Of a stretch of 64,000 nt of DNA, positions 1 to 8,768 are shown one piece after another. The DNA lies in assembly GCF_000317045.1 (NCBI RefSeq), contig NC_019703.1:353501-417500 (forward strand), in the 5' to 3' direction. The stretch is from Geitlerinema sp. PCC 7407 (GTDB lineage: Bacteria; Cyanobacteriota; Cyanobacteriia; PCC-7407). Within the stretch, counting starts at the first letter, position 1; each line of letters opens with the position of its first letter. The notes beneath the pieces are model-generated. The model ran no database searches and was not told the origin of the DNA. It saw nothing but the letters and a program-made list of their open reading frames with translations. The translations under genes and the position numbers were made by a program.

Positions 1-1209
1 ACGCAGCTGCTCAATGGTGAGTTTGACCCGGCCTGGGTGCGCGACAAGGTGGTGCTGGTGGGCACGACGGCCTCAAGCCAAAAAGATGTGTTTTATACGC
101 CCTTTAGCGCTAGCGAAGAAGAAATCCCCGAAATGCCCGGGGTGCTGGTCCACGCCCAAATGCTGAGCCAGATTTTGGATGCGGTCGCGGGCGATCGCCC
201 GCTGTTTCGCTACTGGACGCCGACGGGCGAGGGCCTGTGGCTCTGGGGATGGGCGATCGCCGGGGGCGTCCTGGCTTGGCGGGTGCGCCATCCGGCGTTG
301 CTGCTGTCCGGCGCAGCGGGGGTGCTGGTCCTGCTGGGAATGGCGAGTTTTTCGCTGTTTGAGGCCCACGCCTACTGGGTGCCGACGATCGCCCCGGCCC
401 TGGGGCTGGTCCTGACCGGCAGCCTGGTGGTGGCCCACCGCGCCTACGAGGCCCACCAGCAGCAGCAGACGGTGATGCGCCTGCTGGGCCAGAGCACCTC
501 GCCGGAGGTGGCTGCGGCCCTCTGGACCAGCCGCGATCGCCTCCTCAAGTCCGGCAAGCTGCCCGGCCAAAAGCTGACGGCCACCACCATGTTTGTGGAC
601 ATCAAAAATTTCAGCACCATCTCCGAGATGCTGCTGCCCGAGCTGCTCCTGGAGTGGCTCAACACCTACCTAGCGGCAGCCACCCAAGAAGTCCTCGCCC
701 ACCAGGGCGTGGTGAACAAGTTCACCGGAGACGGCCTGATGGCCGTGTTTGGGGTGCCGGTGCCGCGGCAGAGCGAGGCCGAAATCGCCGCCGACGCCCG
801 CAATGCCGTGCGGTGCGCCCTGGTGATGGGCGATCGCCTCCGGGCCATGAACCAGCTTTGGCGCGAGCAGGGCCTGCCCCTGATTGAAATTCGGGCTGGT
901 ATCTTCACCGGGCCAGTGGTGGCGGGCAGCCTCGGCAGCAAGGAGCGCCTAGAGTACGGCGTGATCGGCGACAGCGTGAATATTGCCGCCCGCCTCGAAA
1001 GCTGCGAAAAAGATCGCCAGGGCGATGTGTGCCGCGTCCTGATCGCCAAGGAAACCCTGGTCTACCTAAACGATGAATTCGAGGTGGATCACTGGGGACC
1101 CCTGGCCCTCAAGGGCAAGCACCACTTGGTGGACGTGTATCGGGTGATCGGCTTGGCGCGATCGCCCCAGCCCCGCCAGCCCGCCGAGCCCCCCACCGCC
1201 CTCAACTAG
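1..1209 (+). CDS. CHASE2-domain adenylate/guanylate cyclase (5' truncated by window edge)
   Basis: Class III nucleotide cyclase, membrane-bound, probably making cAMP. The frame is open to base 1, so only the C-terminal part is present and the GTG at 37 is internal. Visible parts in order: the end of an extracytoplasmic CHASE2 sensor (VVLVGTTA), three closely spaced hydrophobic helices (LWLWGWAIAGGVLAW, LLLSGAAGVLVLLG, IAPALGLVLTGSLVV), a short linker, and a catalytic domain. The domain shows the metal-binding Asp in MFVDIKNFST, then KFTGDGLMAVFG and EYGVIGDSVNIAARLE. The Lys before FTGD and the overall pattern fit adenylate rather than guanylate cyclases, but this is family inference. It converges with hemB, 74 bp away. 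Confidence 0.9.
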   Translation, partial: TQLLNGEFDPAWVRDKVVLVGTTASSQKDVFYTPFSASEEEIPEMPGVLVHAQMLSQILDAVAGDRPLFRYWTPTGEGLWLWGWAIAGGVLAWRVRHPALLLSGAAGVLVLLGMASFSLFEAHAYWVPTIAPALGLVLTGSLVVAHRAYEAHQQQQTVMRLLGQSTSPEVAAALWTSRDRLLKSGKLPGQKLTATTMFVDIKNFSTISEMLLPELLLEWLNTYLAAATQEVLAHQGVVNKFTGDGLMAVFGVPVPRQSEAEIAADARNAVRCALVMGDRLRAMNQLWREQGLPLIEIRAGIFTGPVVAGSLGSKERLEYGVIGDSVNIAARLESCEKDRQGDVCRVLIAKETLVYLNDEFEVDHWGPLALKGKHHLVDVYRVIGLARSPQPRQPAEPPTALN

Positions 1210-1216
1210 CCGCGCA

Positions 1217-1250
1217 AAAAAGCCCAAAAAAAGCTCCCCCACAGGGGAGC
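1217..1250 (-). terminator. Intrinsic terminator of hemB
   Basis: A 7-bp perfect GC-rich stem (1233-1239 with 1244-1250, GCTCCCC/GGGGAGC). Read on the minus strand it is followed at once by a run of seven T, then GGGC and six more T. This is a textbook Rho-independent terminator for hemB, whose stop is 34 bp upstream. It lies in the convergent gap with the cyclase gene. Confidence 0.85.
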
Positions 1251-1283
1251 CAGATAGCCGAGTCAATCAAATCTATTGGGTCT

Positions 1284-2267
1284 CTATTGGGCCAGCCAGC
1301 GCGCTGCGTCCTTGGCGTGGTAGGTCAAAATCAGGTCAGCCCCTGCCCGCTTGAAGCTCAGCAGGGTTTCCATGACCAGCTTTTCCTCGTCTACCCAGCC
1401 ATTGAGGGCGGCGGCCTTGACCATGGAGTACTCGCCCGAAACGTTGTAGGCGGCGACGGGCAGGTTCGTCGCTTCCTTCACTCGCCAAATGATATCCATG
1501 TAGGCTAGGGCTGGCTTCACCATCAGGAAATCAGCACCCTCAGCGATGTCGAGGGCAATTTCCTTGAGGGCTTCGCGGCCGTTGCCGGGGTCCATCTGGT
1601 AGGTGCGGCGATCGCCAAATTGGGGCGCCGACTCCGCTGCATCCCGGAAGGGGCCATAGTAGGCCGATGCGTACTTCGCCGCGTAGGACATGATGGGAAT
1701 CTGCTCGAAGCCCGCCTCGTCCAGACCCGCCCGAATGGCCTGCACAAAGCCATCCATCATCCCCGACGGCGCAATAATGTCAACCCCCGCCTTGGCCTGG
1801 GACACTGCCGTTTTCTTGAGCAGCTCCAGGGTGGGGTCATTCAGCACCCGACCCGTCAGGTCGCCCGTCTCCAGGTAGCCGCAGTGGCCGTGGCTGGTAT
1901 ACTCGCACAGGCAGGTGTCGGCAATGACCACCAGATCGGGCACCGCTTCTTTCACCGCCGTGGCCGCTTTTTGGACGATGCCGCAGTCGTGCCAGGCGCC
2001 CGTAGCGTCAATGTCCTTGTCTGCCGGAATCCCAAACAGGATGATGGCCGGAATTCCCAGGTCGTAGACTTCCTTCGCCTCTTCGACGATCTTGTCGATG
2101 GAGAGCTGGTACACCCCCGGCATGGACTTCACTTCCTGGGCAATGCCTTCACCGGGCACCGCAAACAGCGGGTAGATCAGGTCGCTGGTGGTGAGGCTGT
2201 TTTCGCGCACCATCCGGCGGATTTGGGCGTTGCTGCGCAGTCGGCGGGGACGATGAACTGGGAACAT
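1284..2267 (-). CDS. hemB: Delta-aminolevulinic acid dehydratase (porphobilinogen synthase)
   Basis: Condenses two 5-aminolevulinate molecules to porphobilinogen, the second common step of heme and chlorophyll synthesis. The protein is 327 aa, full length for the family. Schiff-base lysines are visible at about K198 ([15 protein letters not shown]) and K251 ([13 protein letters not shown]). The metal site [15 protein letters not shown] (Cys 119, 121, 129) is the cysteine-type, zinc-binding version, unlike the Asp-rich Mg site of plants. It is a single gene with its own terminator; the upstream neighbour on this strand is rpmA, separated by a long palindrome. Confidence 0.97.
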   Translation of the reverse strand: MFPVHRPRRLRSNAQIRRMVRENSLTTSDLIYPLFAVPGEGIAQEVKSMPGVYQLSIDKIVEEAKEVYDLGIPAIILFGIPADKDIDATGAWHDCGIVQKAATAVKEAVPDLVVIADTCLCEYTSHGHCGYLETGDLTGRVLNDPTLELLKKTAVSQAKAGVDIIAPSGMMDGFVQAIRAGLDEAGFEQIPIMSYAAKYASAYYGPFRDAAESAPQFGDRRTYQMDPGNGREALKEIALDIAEGADFLMVKPALAYMDIIWRVKEATNLPVAAYNVSGEYSMVKAAALNGWVDEEKLVMETLLSFKRAGADLILTYHAKDAARWLAQ

Positions 2268-2416
2268 AAATCTTCTTGTGCTACGCGCTTTAGAAAAACG
2301 TCTAGGGTCGGCGGGACTTCTTAAAAGTTTAAGGTCTGACCAAGACGGGACTGCGCCGCCGTAATGTTCTGTAAAGTCTCGCGATCTGGGAAAGCAAACA
2401 AACCGCAGACAAACGC

Positions 2417-2450
2417 AAAGAGGCGATCGCCCTAGGGCGATCGCCTCTTT
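2417..2450. terminator. 34-bp perfect palindrome between rpmA and hemB, probable terminator
   Basis: AAAGAGGCGATCGCC, CTAG, then its exact reverse complement: a perfect 34-bp palindrome with a HIP1 octamer in each arm. It lies 61 bp downstream of the rpmA stop (minus strand) and 150 bp upstream of hemB. As RNA it makes a very stable hairpin ending in A/U. I see no long T tract after it, so termination is inferred. Confidence 0.55.
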
Positions 2451-2510
2451 GACTTAGGGTCGATCGAATGCAGCAAACCCCAAATCGTCAGTCTCTGGTT
2501 GCTTGGGCAA

Positions 2511-2783
2511 TTAAGCCGTAGCTTCTGCGGCGATGGGGTAGACGCTGACCTTTTTGCCGCTCTTGCCGCGACGCTCAAAGGTCACAATGCCGTCTACGAG
2601 GGCGAACAGCGTGTCATCGTTGCCCCGACCCACGTTGTTTCCAGGGTGGACCTTGGTGCCGCGCTGACGAATCAGGATATTGCCAGCCCGCACAACTTGA
2701 CCGCCGTAGCGCTTCACGCCGAGGCGTTTGGCGTTTGAGTCGCGGCCGTTACGAGTACTACCTGTTCCTTTCTTATGAGCCAT
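2511..2783 (-). CDS. rpmA: 50S ribosomal protein L27
   Basis: Structural protein of the large ribosomal subunit whose N-terminal arm reaches the peptidyl transferase centre. It is 90 aa and begins [17 protein letters not shown], the mature-type bacterial and plastid start without the cleavable Firmicutes extension. The core [12 protein letters not shown] and [18 protein letters not shown] are typical. It follows rplU by 57 bp on the same strand, the normal rplU-rpmA pair. Confidence 0.98.
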   Translation of the reverse strand: MAHKKGTGSTRNGRDSNAKRLGVKRYGGQVVRAGNILIRQRGTKVHPGNNVGRGNDDTLFALVDGIVTFERRGKSGKKVSVYPIAAEATA

Positions 2784-2840
2784 TGTGTCCTTCCTGTCGT
2801 CTCTTTAGGGGTAAACCGTGGGCGATCGCGCCTAGCGTTT

Positions 2841-3194
2841 CTAGGCCTCAGCCTTTTCAGCCGCCGTCAGTTTGGTGCCGTTCAGGCTGATGGCGTCGAT
2901 CATAATCCGGGTCAGCTCTTGGCGGTGACCTTGCTTCTTACGGGTTTTCTTTTTGGGGCGCATCTTGTAGACGATGATCTTCTTGCCCCGCAGGTGGCTG
3001 AGGACGGTTGCCTCGATGGTTGCCCCTTCGACAAAGGGCTGGCCGATGGTCACTTCGCCATCGTTTTGCACGAGGAGCACGCGATCGAGGGTGAGGGTGC
3101 CATTGGCGTCGACGGCCAGGCGGTTGACGTCGTAGAAGCGACCGGGCTCGACGCGCAGCTGCGTGCCGCCGGTTTCAATAATTGCGTAAGTCAT
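2841..3194 (-). CDS. rplU: 50S ribosomal protein L21
   Basis: Binds 23S rRNA in the large subunit. The 117-aa protein begins [23 protein letters not shown] and carries the L21 signature near the C-terminus ([19 protein letters not shown]). It is the first gene of the rplU-rpmA pair. The 173-bp gap upstream, before the convergent-side end of the glycosyltransferase cluster, should hold its promoter; I could not identify clear boxes. Confidence 0.98.
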   Translation of the reverse strand: MTYAIIETGGTQLRVEPGRFYDVNRLAVDANGTLTLDRVLLVQNDGEVTIGQPFVEGATIEATVLSHLRGKKIIVYKMRPKKKTRKKQGHRQELTRIMIDAISLNGTKLTAAEKAEA

Positions 3195-3367
3195 AGCAGG
3201 TGGTGGTTTCCAGAATTGCCGTACAGGTAGCCAGTGAGTCCGCTCGTCGGATGCTCCGGCCTTTCGCGATGTCTGAACCTGATCCGAGCAGGAATTAAGA
3301 CAGCCAGTTTATCAGTATCGCTAATAGCGACCCCCGGCGTCAAGGCGCGATCGCCCGGTCCCTGGAG

Positions 3368-4471
3368 TTACAAATACTGGCCCAAAATGGCGGCGGTTTG
3401 CTGGCCGGTCCGCTCCCAGCTAAACTGCTGCGATCGCGCGAGGCTGAGGGATTGAAGCTGCGATCGCCCATGATCATCGGTGGCGACCTGGCGCATGGCG
3501 GCGGCGATCGCCTCGGGCCGGTAGGGGTCCACCAGCAGGGCTGCATCTCCGGCCACCTCGGGCACCGAGGCCTGGTTGGAGGTGATCACGGCGGTGCCGC
3601 AGGCCATGGCCTCCAGCACCGGCAAGCCAAAGCCCTCCCACAGGCTGGGAAACACCAGGGCGATCGCCTGATTGAGCAAGCGCGGCAGATCGCCGTAGGG
3701 CACGTAGGACAAGAACTTCACCCGGTGGGCCAAGCCCAGCTCGGCCGCCTGCGCCGCCAGAGCGGGCGTAAAGCGCGGATCGGCGGGGCCAGCGATCCAC
3801 AGCTCGACGTCAGGCAAATCCCGCACCTGACCAAAGGCCTCGATCAGGCGGTGGAGGTTCTTGTAGGGGTCGTGGCGACCGACGTAAAAAAAGTAGTTCT
3901 GGGTCGGCAAAGAAAGGGGCCGGAAGTGCTCGGCGTCGTAGGCCAGGGGCACTGCGGTCATTTTGCGGGCGGGCAGGCCGTAGAAGTGGGTGATGTCTCG
4001 GGCGGTGGCCTCCGAGTCGCAGAGGATGTGGGCAGCCTGGCGCAGCACCTGGGGCACGTAGTGGCGAAAGTACAGCCGCAGGGGCGATCGCGCCGAGCCG
4101 AAGCGCAGGGGAATCAGGTCGTGGACGGTGACCACCGAGCGGGTGCGTCGCCACAGAGGCGTCTCCGGCACCGGGGAAAACAGCAGAGACGCCCCCAGCT
4201 GGCGATACAGCTTGGGCAGCTGAAACTGGGTCCACAGCAGCCGCCGCAGGTGACCTCGCGAGCCGTGCTCGGCGGTGAGGTTGGCGGGGGTCGGGATGCA
4301 GCGAAAGCCCTCGAAGGGATGGGCTGTCAGCAGGGTGGGCTGGAGCGATCGCAGGTGAGGCACCAGCTGCCGAGCGTAGGTGGTCAGGCCCGTGGGCTGC
4401 TGCATCAGCAGCGATAGATTGATCAGCAGAGAATCGCTCAAAGCTTTAGGGCGCGCCGCCCGGACATCCAC
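3368..4471 (-). CDS. Glycosyltransferase family 4 (GT-B)
   Basis: Retaining GT4 glycosyltransferase of about 367 aa, expected at the cytoplasmic face of the membrane in polysaccharide assembly. The donor-binding half shows YVGRHDPYKNLHRLIEAF, the E-x7-E motif in WEGFGLPVLEAMACGTAV, and the following SVPEVAGDAALLVDP. The N-terminal acceptor half includes TVHDLIPLRF. It is the last gene of the minus-strand polysaccharide cluster and overlaps the upstream GT2 gene by 34 bp. The start is uncertain, since internal methionines near LLMQQPTG could also serve. Sugar donor unknown; mannose- or rhamnose-type enzymes look like this. Confidence 0.88.
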   Translation of the reverse strand: MDVRAARPKALSDSLLINLSLLMQQPTGLTTYARQLVPHLRSLQPTLLTAHPFEGFRCIPTPANLTAEHGSRGHLRRLLWTQFQLPKLYRQLGASLLFSPVPETPLWRRTRSVVTVHDLIPLRFGSARSPLRLYFRHYVPQVLRQAAHILCDSEATARDITHFYGLPARKMTAVPLAYDAEHFRPLSLPTQNYFFYVGRHDPYKNLHRLIEAFGQVRDLPDVELWIAGPADPRFTPALAAQAAELGLAHRVKFLSYVPYGDLPRLLNQAIALVFPSLWEGFGLPVLEAMACGTAVITSNQASVPEVAGDAALLVDPYRPEAIAAAMRQVATDDHGRSQLQSLSLARSQQFSWERTGQQTAAILGQYL

Positions 4472-5286
4472 AACCCCTGTAGTTTACCAAGGGCGATCGC
4501 GGGTTTGAGGGGCAGCAGGGCGATCGCCTTTAGGCCGAGGCGCAGCGATCGCCCCCACAGCGCCCGCCGGTGGGCGTAGCGCGCCAGCGTCAGCAGATAG
4601 CTCTCGGTGCTGTAGCGAAACTTTTGGCGGGCGTTGCGGCTCGTCACCGAGGACGGCGCATGAATCACCTGCACCTGGGTCGCCAGGCCGACGGTGTGGC
4701 CCTGTTCGGCGTAGCGGCGGCAAAAATCCACGTCTTCGTAATAGAGAAAATAGGCCGGATCAAACTGGGGACACCGGTTAAAGCGCCCCAGCTGGAGCAT
4801 CAGGCTGCAGCCGCTCACCCAGGGCGTAGGGATCCAGGGCTGCTCTGGGGAGGGCAGGGTTTCGAGGGCGTGGATTTCGCCCCGCGCCGGATCAAAAAAG
4901 CCGCCGCCAAACCAGGGCTCCCCCTCCGGCGTCAGCACCACGGTCCCCAGGATGGACGCTGGAGGCTGGCTTTCCCATAGCTGCTGGGCTTGGCTCAGGG
5001 CGCGATCGCCCAGCCACGCGTCCGGATTGATCAGCCAGGCGATCGCCTGGGGATCCTGCGCAAACACGTAGTGCAGGCCCGCATTGCAGCCGCCGCCGAA
5101 GCCGCAGTTTTCCCCCGTCTCCAAGATCACGGTGCGATCGCTCGCCCACTGGTAGACGGCCCGGTCTTCGGGTGAGTTGTTCACGATCACCCAGCGCCAG
5201 GCGATCGCCGTTTCCGCCATGAGAGACGCCTGGAGCCGCGCCAGCAGCGCCGATGAGCGGTAGTTGACCGTGATGAAATAAATCAC
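4438..5286 (-). CDS. Glycosyltransferase family 2, rhamnosyltransferase-like
   Basis: Inverting GT2 enzyme, 282 aa, resembling the WbbL/RfbF-type rhamnosyltransferases. The sequence shows an N-terminal nucleotide-sugar fold (FITVNYRSSALLARL), the ENCGFGGGCNAG motif, the metal-binding region LINPDAW and the acceptor-side motif FLYYEDVDFCRRY. Its start overlaps the rfbA-type stop by 4 nt, implying translational coupling. Next to dTDP-rhamnose synthesis genes, transfer of rhamnose is the likely job. The N-terminus is short, starting almost directly at the first beta strand. Confidence 0.85.
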   Translation of the reverse strand: MIYFITVNYRSSALLARLQASLMAETAIAWRWVIVNNSPEDRAVYQWASDRTVILETGENCGFGGGCNAGLHYVFAQDPQAIAWLINPDAWLGDRALSQAQQLWESQPPASILGTVVLTPEGEPWFGGGFFDPARGEIHALETLPSPEQPWIPTPWVSGCSLMLQLGRFNRCPQFDPAYFLYYEDVDFCRRYAEQGHTVGLATQVQVIHAPSSVTSRNARQKFRYSTESYLLTLARYAHRRALWGRSLRLGLKAIALLPLKPAIALGKLQGLWMSGRRALKL

Positions 5287-6359
5287 ACCAGCTCAATTTG
5301 GGAATCGTCGCCCACCATGAAGCGCACCGCCTTGGGCCGCCGCTCCGCCACGCAGAGCTGGACGCGCTGGCCGATCACGCTGTCGACGATCCGCTGATGA
5401 ATGCCGGTGACCGTCGCCCCCTGGAGAATCACGCTGTGGTCTAGGTCCACATCCACCAGCTTGACCCCGTTGGCAATGCTGCTGTAGGGGCCGATAAAGC
5501 AATTTTCTAGATGGCAGTTTTCGCCGATGATCACCGGGCCGCGAATGGTGCAGTGGCGAATCTCGGAGTTGGCCCCGATTTGGACGCGCCCGATGATTTT
5601 GCTGCTCTCGTCGATGGTCCCCAGCACCTCGCTGTGGTGCAGCTTGGTATCGAGAATGATCCGGTTGGCTTCGAGCAGATCGTCTTTTTTGCCGGTGTCG
5701 AGCCACCAGCCGTCCAGGGTGCAGGCCTCCACGGCGCGCTGCTGGTCAATCAGGTACTGAATGGCGTCGGTGATTTCCAGCTCGCCCCGGGCCGAGGGCT
5801 GGATATTGGCGATCGCATCGTGAATGGAGTCATTGAAGAAATACACGCCCACCAGCGCCAGGTTAGACGCGGGCTGAGCGGGCTTTTCCACCAGGCGCAG
5901 CACCCGGCCCGCGGCGTCCACCTCCGCTACCCCAAAGGCGCTGGGATTTTTGACCGATCGCAGCAGGATCAGGCTGTCGAGGTGCTGGCTCTTGAAGCGA
6001 TTGAGGAAGCCTTGCAGCTCGTTTTGGATCAGGTTGTCGCCCAGGTACATGATGAAGGGCGCGTCCCCCAAGAAAGGCTGGGCGATTTTCACCGCGTGGG
6101 CCAGTCCGGCGGCTTCCTCTTGCAGGATGTAGGTGATCTGGGCGCCAAAGCGATCGCCGCTGCCGGTTTTGCTGCGCACCTCGTCGCCTGTCTGGGGGCT
6201 GATGATGATGCCGATATCGGTGATGCCTGCGGCCACGATGGACTCGATGCCGTACCAGAGAATCGGCTTGTTGGCCACGGGCACAAGCTGCTTGGCGCCG
6301 GTGTAGGTGAGAGGCCGGAGTCGCGTACCTTTGCCGCCGGAGAGGATCAGCGCTTTCAT
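5283..6359 (-). CDS. rfbA: Glucose-1-phosphate thymidylyltransferase, long form with C-terminal left-handed beta-helix
   Basis: Makes dTDP-glucose from dTTP and glucose-1-phosphate, the entry step to dTDP-rhamnose. The nucleotidyltransferase signature is LSGGKGTRLRPLTYTGAKQL, with substrate residues in YLGDNLIQ, VEKPAQP and DGWWLDTGKKDDLLEA. At 358 aa it is about 65 aa longer than enterobacterial RmlA. The extra part carries hexapeptide (left-handed helix) repeats, GANSEIRHCTIRGPVIIGEN, as in StrD-type enzymes. Four-nt overlaps on both sides (rfbD upstream, GT2 downstream) mark one operon. Confidence 0.9.
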   Translation of the reverse strand: MKALILSGGKGTRLRPLTYTGAKQLVPVANKPILWYGIESIVAAGITDIGIIISPQTGDEVRSKTGSGDRFGAQITYILQEEAAGLAHAVKIAQPFLGDAPFIMYLGDNLIQNELQGFLNRFKSQHLDSLILLRSVKNPSAFGVAEVDAAGRVLRLVEKPAQPASNLALVGVYFFNDSIHDAIANIQPSARGELEITDAIQYLIDQQRAVEACTLDGWWLDTGKKDDLLEANRIILDTKLHHSEVLGTIDESSKIIGRVQIGANSEIRHCTIRGPVIIGENCHLENCFIGPYSSIANGVKLVDVDLDHSVILQGATVTGIHQRIVDSVIGQRVQLCVAERRPKAVRFMVGDDSQIELV

Positions 6360-7246
6360 TGTTTTAGGTGGTGGAGTAACTGTCGGAGGCCCTGACGCCA
6401 GTGGGGCGGCGTTTCGCCCAGAACTGCCGCTAGCTTATCGCAGGCCAAGACGGAATAGGCAGGCCGCCGCGCCGGGGTCGGGTAGTCGGCGGTGGTGATG
6501 GGCACCACGCGCTGCACGGCCAGCGGAAAATCGAGGGCGCGCGCCTCTTCGAAGATGGCGATAGCGAAGTCGTACCAGCTGGCGACGCCGCTGCTGGTGT
6601 AGTGGTAGATGCCAGCGGTCTGGGGGCCTAGGTGCGGGACAAACTGGGCGATCGCCCCCGCCAAGTCCCCGGCCCAGGTGGGGCTGCCCACCTGATCGGC
6701 TACGACGCGAATCTCTTCGCGATCGCTCCCGAGGCGCAGCATGGTTTTGACAAAGTTGCCCTTGCCGTGGGGGCCACACACCCAGGCGGTGCGAAAAATC
6801 GCGTAGGAAGCGTCTCCGGACACCCGGTAGGCCTGCTGGACGGCCTGCTCCCCCGCCAGTTTGGAATGGCCGTAGACGCTCAGGGGGCTGGTGGGGTCGT
6901 CGGGCCGGTAGGGCGTGTTTTTGCGCCCGTCAAAGACGTAGTCCGTGGAGATGTGAATAAAGGCGGCGCCGTGGCTCTGGGCGGCGCGGGCCAGGTGGTC
7001 AGGGGCGATCGCGTTTACGGCGTAGGCCAGCTCTGACTCGCTTTCGGCCCGGTCCACGGCGGTGTAGGCCGCCGCATTGACCACCACATCCGGGCCCACC
7101 GTCTCCAGCAGCCCGACCATGCGCTCGGGATGGGCAAAGTCCATCTCTTCGCGGCTTACGCCGATCACCTCTCCCAGGGGGGCTAGGGTGCGCTGGAGCT
7201 CGTGGCCGACTTGGCCGGTCACCCCGGTCAGCAAAAACCGTTTCAC
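6356..7246 (-). CDS. rfbD: dTDP-4-dehydrorhamnose reductase
   Basis: NADPH-dependent last step to dTDP-L-rhamnose. The 296-aa SDR protein has the dinucleotide loop GVTGQVGHELQ near the N-terminus, the Tyr-Lys pair in YGHSKLAGE, and the family blocks NAAAYTAVDRAESE and STDYVFDGRKNTPY. The start overlaps the rfbC stop by 4 nt and its stop overlaps the rfbA start by 4 nt. Confidence 0.95.
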   Translation of the reverse strand: MKRFLLTGVTGQVGHELQRTLAPLGEVIGVSREEMDFAHPERMVGLLETVGPDVVVNAAAYTAVDRAESESELAYAVNAIAPDHLARAAQSHGAAFIHISTDYVFDGRKNTPYRPDDPTSPLSVYGHSKLAGEQAVQQAYRVSGDASYAIFRTAWVCGPHGKGNFVKTMLRLGSDREEIRVVADQVGSPTWAGDLAGAIAQFVPHLGPQTAGIYHYTSSGVASWYDFAIAIFEEARALDFPLAVQRVVPITTADYPTPARRPAYSVLACDKLAAVLGETPPHWRQGLRQLLHHLKQ

Positions 7247-7788
7247 GCAAACACCTCCGCCGCCGCGAAGGGCACGCCTGCTTGGTCCTTGGCCGAAAGA
7301 ATCGGCTCACCCGTCAGGGGCCAGGCGATCGCCAAATCCGGATCGTCCCAGCGGATGCAGCGCTCGTGCTCGGGGGCGTAGTAGTCCGTGGTTTTGTAGA
7401 GCACCTCGGCCTGCTCGGACAGCACCAGGAAGCCGTGACCAAAGCCCGCCGGTACCCAGAGCTGATGCTTGTTTTGGGCGCTCAGCTCGTAGCCGACCCA
7501 CTGACCAAAGGTGGGAGAGCTGCGCCGCAGATCCACCGCCACATCGTAGATCTGGCCCACGATCACGCGGACGAGTTTGCCCTGGGGCTGCTGAATCTGG
7601 TAGTGCAGGCCGCGCAGGACATTTTGCCGGGACGAGGAGTGGTTGTCTTGAACGAACTGGACCGAGTTTCCAGCCTTTTCGGTGAAAACCCGCTGATTGT
7701 AACTTTCAAAGAAAAAACCGCGATCGTCCCCAAACACCCGCGGTTCGAGGAGCAAGACGTCGGGAATCTCAGAAGGGTGAAACTGCAT
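7243..7788 (-). CDS. rfbC: dTDP-4-dehydrorhamnose 3,5-epimerase
   Basis: Cupin-fold epimerase of the dTDP-L-rhamnose pathway, 181 aa, a normal length. Visible signatures are DDRGFFFESYNQRVF, the catalytic-His region QDNHSSSRQNVLRGLHYQ, and the LWVPAGFGHGFLVLS strand. It is the first gene of the coupled run rfbC-rfbD-rfbA-GT2. The preceding gene (epimerase, ending 7842) lies 53 bp upstream, so it may be part of the same transcript. Confidence 0.96.
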   Translation of the reverse strand: MQFHPSEIPDVLLLEPRVFGDDRGFFFESYNQRVFTEKAGNSVQFVQDNHSSSRQNVLRGLHYQIQQPQGKLVRVIVGQIYDVAVDLRRSSPTFGQWVGYELSAQNKHQLWVPAGFGHGFLVLSEQAEVLYKTTDYYAPEHERCIRWDDPDLAIAWPLTGEPILSAKDQAGVPFAAAEVFA

Positions 7789-7841
7789 AGGCGACCCGCC
7801 GGGAAATCACTCAAGCCATTGTGCCCTGGAATGGGCGATCG

Positions 7842-8768
7842 CTAGATCTGCTGTCGCATCCAGGCGTAGGTTTTTTTCAGGGCCTCGGGCCAGGCGGTCT
7901 CGGGCTGCCACCCCAGCACCTGCCGCGCCCGGGAGATATCCAAAACATTGATCGGGACATCGATGGGCCGCCCAGGCTTGTAAATGCGGGCGATCGGGGC
8001 CTTGAGCACCGCCTCCAGGGAGTCGAGCACCTGGTTGAGGCTGTAGCCTTGGCCGCTGCCAATGTTGAAAAGCGTCTCGGGGCCGCTGTACTGGCCAGCT
8101 TTGACCAGGGCGGCGGCGACGTCCTGCACGTAGACGTAGTCCCGCACCACCTCGCCATCGCCCCAGATCTCGATGGTTTCGCCCCGCAGGGCCTTGGCCA
8201 AAAAGATGCCGACCACGCCCTGGCGCTTTTCTAGGGGCTGGCGCTCGCCAAACAGGTTGGAGACCCGCAGCACGCAGTAGTCGATGTGGTGAACGGCGGC
8301 GTACATGTGCAGGTACTTTTCGATGGCCAGCTTGCTGATGCCGTAGGCGCAGATGGGCTGGGTGGGGGCGTCCTCGTGGAGGGGGAGCGATCGCGGAATG
8401 CCGTAGACGGTGCCCCCGGAGGAGACAAACACGATCTTGCGGACGCCAGCCTCTTGGGCGATCGCCAATAGCTGCAGGGTGCTCTCGACATTGGAGCGCA
8501 GATCGTAGATGGGGTCGCGGTTCGAGGACTCCGGTACCGTCGTGCTGATCAGGTGGTAGATCGTGTCGCAGCCCGTGACCGCTTCCTCGAGGGCCGCGCG
8601 ATCGCAAAAGTCCCCGATCGCCCACTCGACTTTCCCAGAGCCCAGCACCAGGGGAACTTGCGATCGCCCAAAGGCCCGCACCGGCTGCCCCGCAGCACTC
8701 AGCGCTTCACACAGATGGGAGCCCAGAAACCCCGAGGCTCCCAACACCAACGATCCCTTAGAGTTCAT
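7842..8768 (-). CDS. NAD-dependent nucleotide-sugar epimerase/dehydratase (extended SDR)
   Basis: Extended short-chain dehydrogenase of 308 aa. It has the Rossmann loop VLGASGFLGSHLCEA, SSGGTVYG before the active site, and the YGISKLAIEKYLH catalytic Tyr-Lys. It resembles UDP-glucose 4-epimerase-like enzymes; the exact substrate cannot be read. I chose the ATG at 8768 (MNSKGSLVLGASG) because it places the Rossmann loop about 7 residues in; a longer frame adds an unlikely leader. It overlaps the upstream glycosyltransferase stop by 11 nt. It is not a clear RfbB (dTDP-glucose 4,6-dehydratase), which is otherwise missing here. Confidence 0.88.
   Translation of the reverse strand: MNSKGSLVLGASGFLGSHLCEALSAAGQPVRAFGRSQVPLVLGSGKVEWAIGDFCDRAALEEAVTGCDTIYHLISTTVPESSNRDPIYDLRSNVESTLQLLAIAQEAGVRKIVFVSSGGTVYGIPRSLPLHEDAPTQPICAYGISKLAIEKYLHMYAAVHHIDYCVLRVSNLFGERQPLEKRQGVVGIFLAKALRGETIEIWGDGEVVRDYVYVQDVAAALVKAGQYSGPETLFNIGSGQGYSLNQVLDSLEAVLKAPIARIYKPGRPIDVPINVLDISRARQVLGWQPETAWPEALKKTYAWMRQQI

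Noticed and set aside
73..570. Long minus-strand open frame inside the cyclase gene
   Set aside because: Arg/Gln-rich antisense shadow of GC-rich coding sequence; the plus strand carries clear cyclase motifs.
37..1209. GTG at 37 as the true cyclase start
   Set aside because: The frame is open to base 1 and the upstream residues (QLLNGEFDPAWV) continue the CHASE2 domain.
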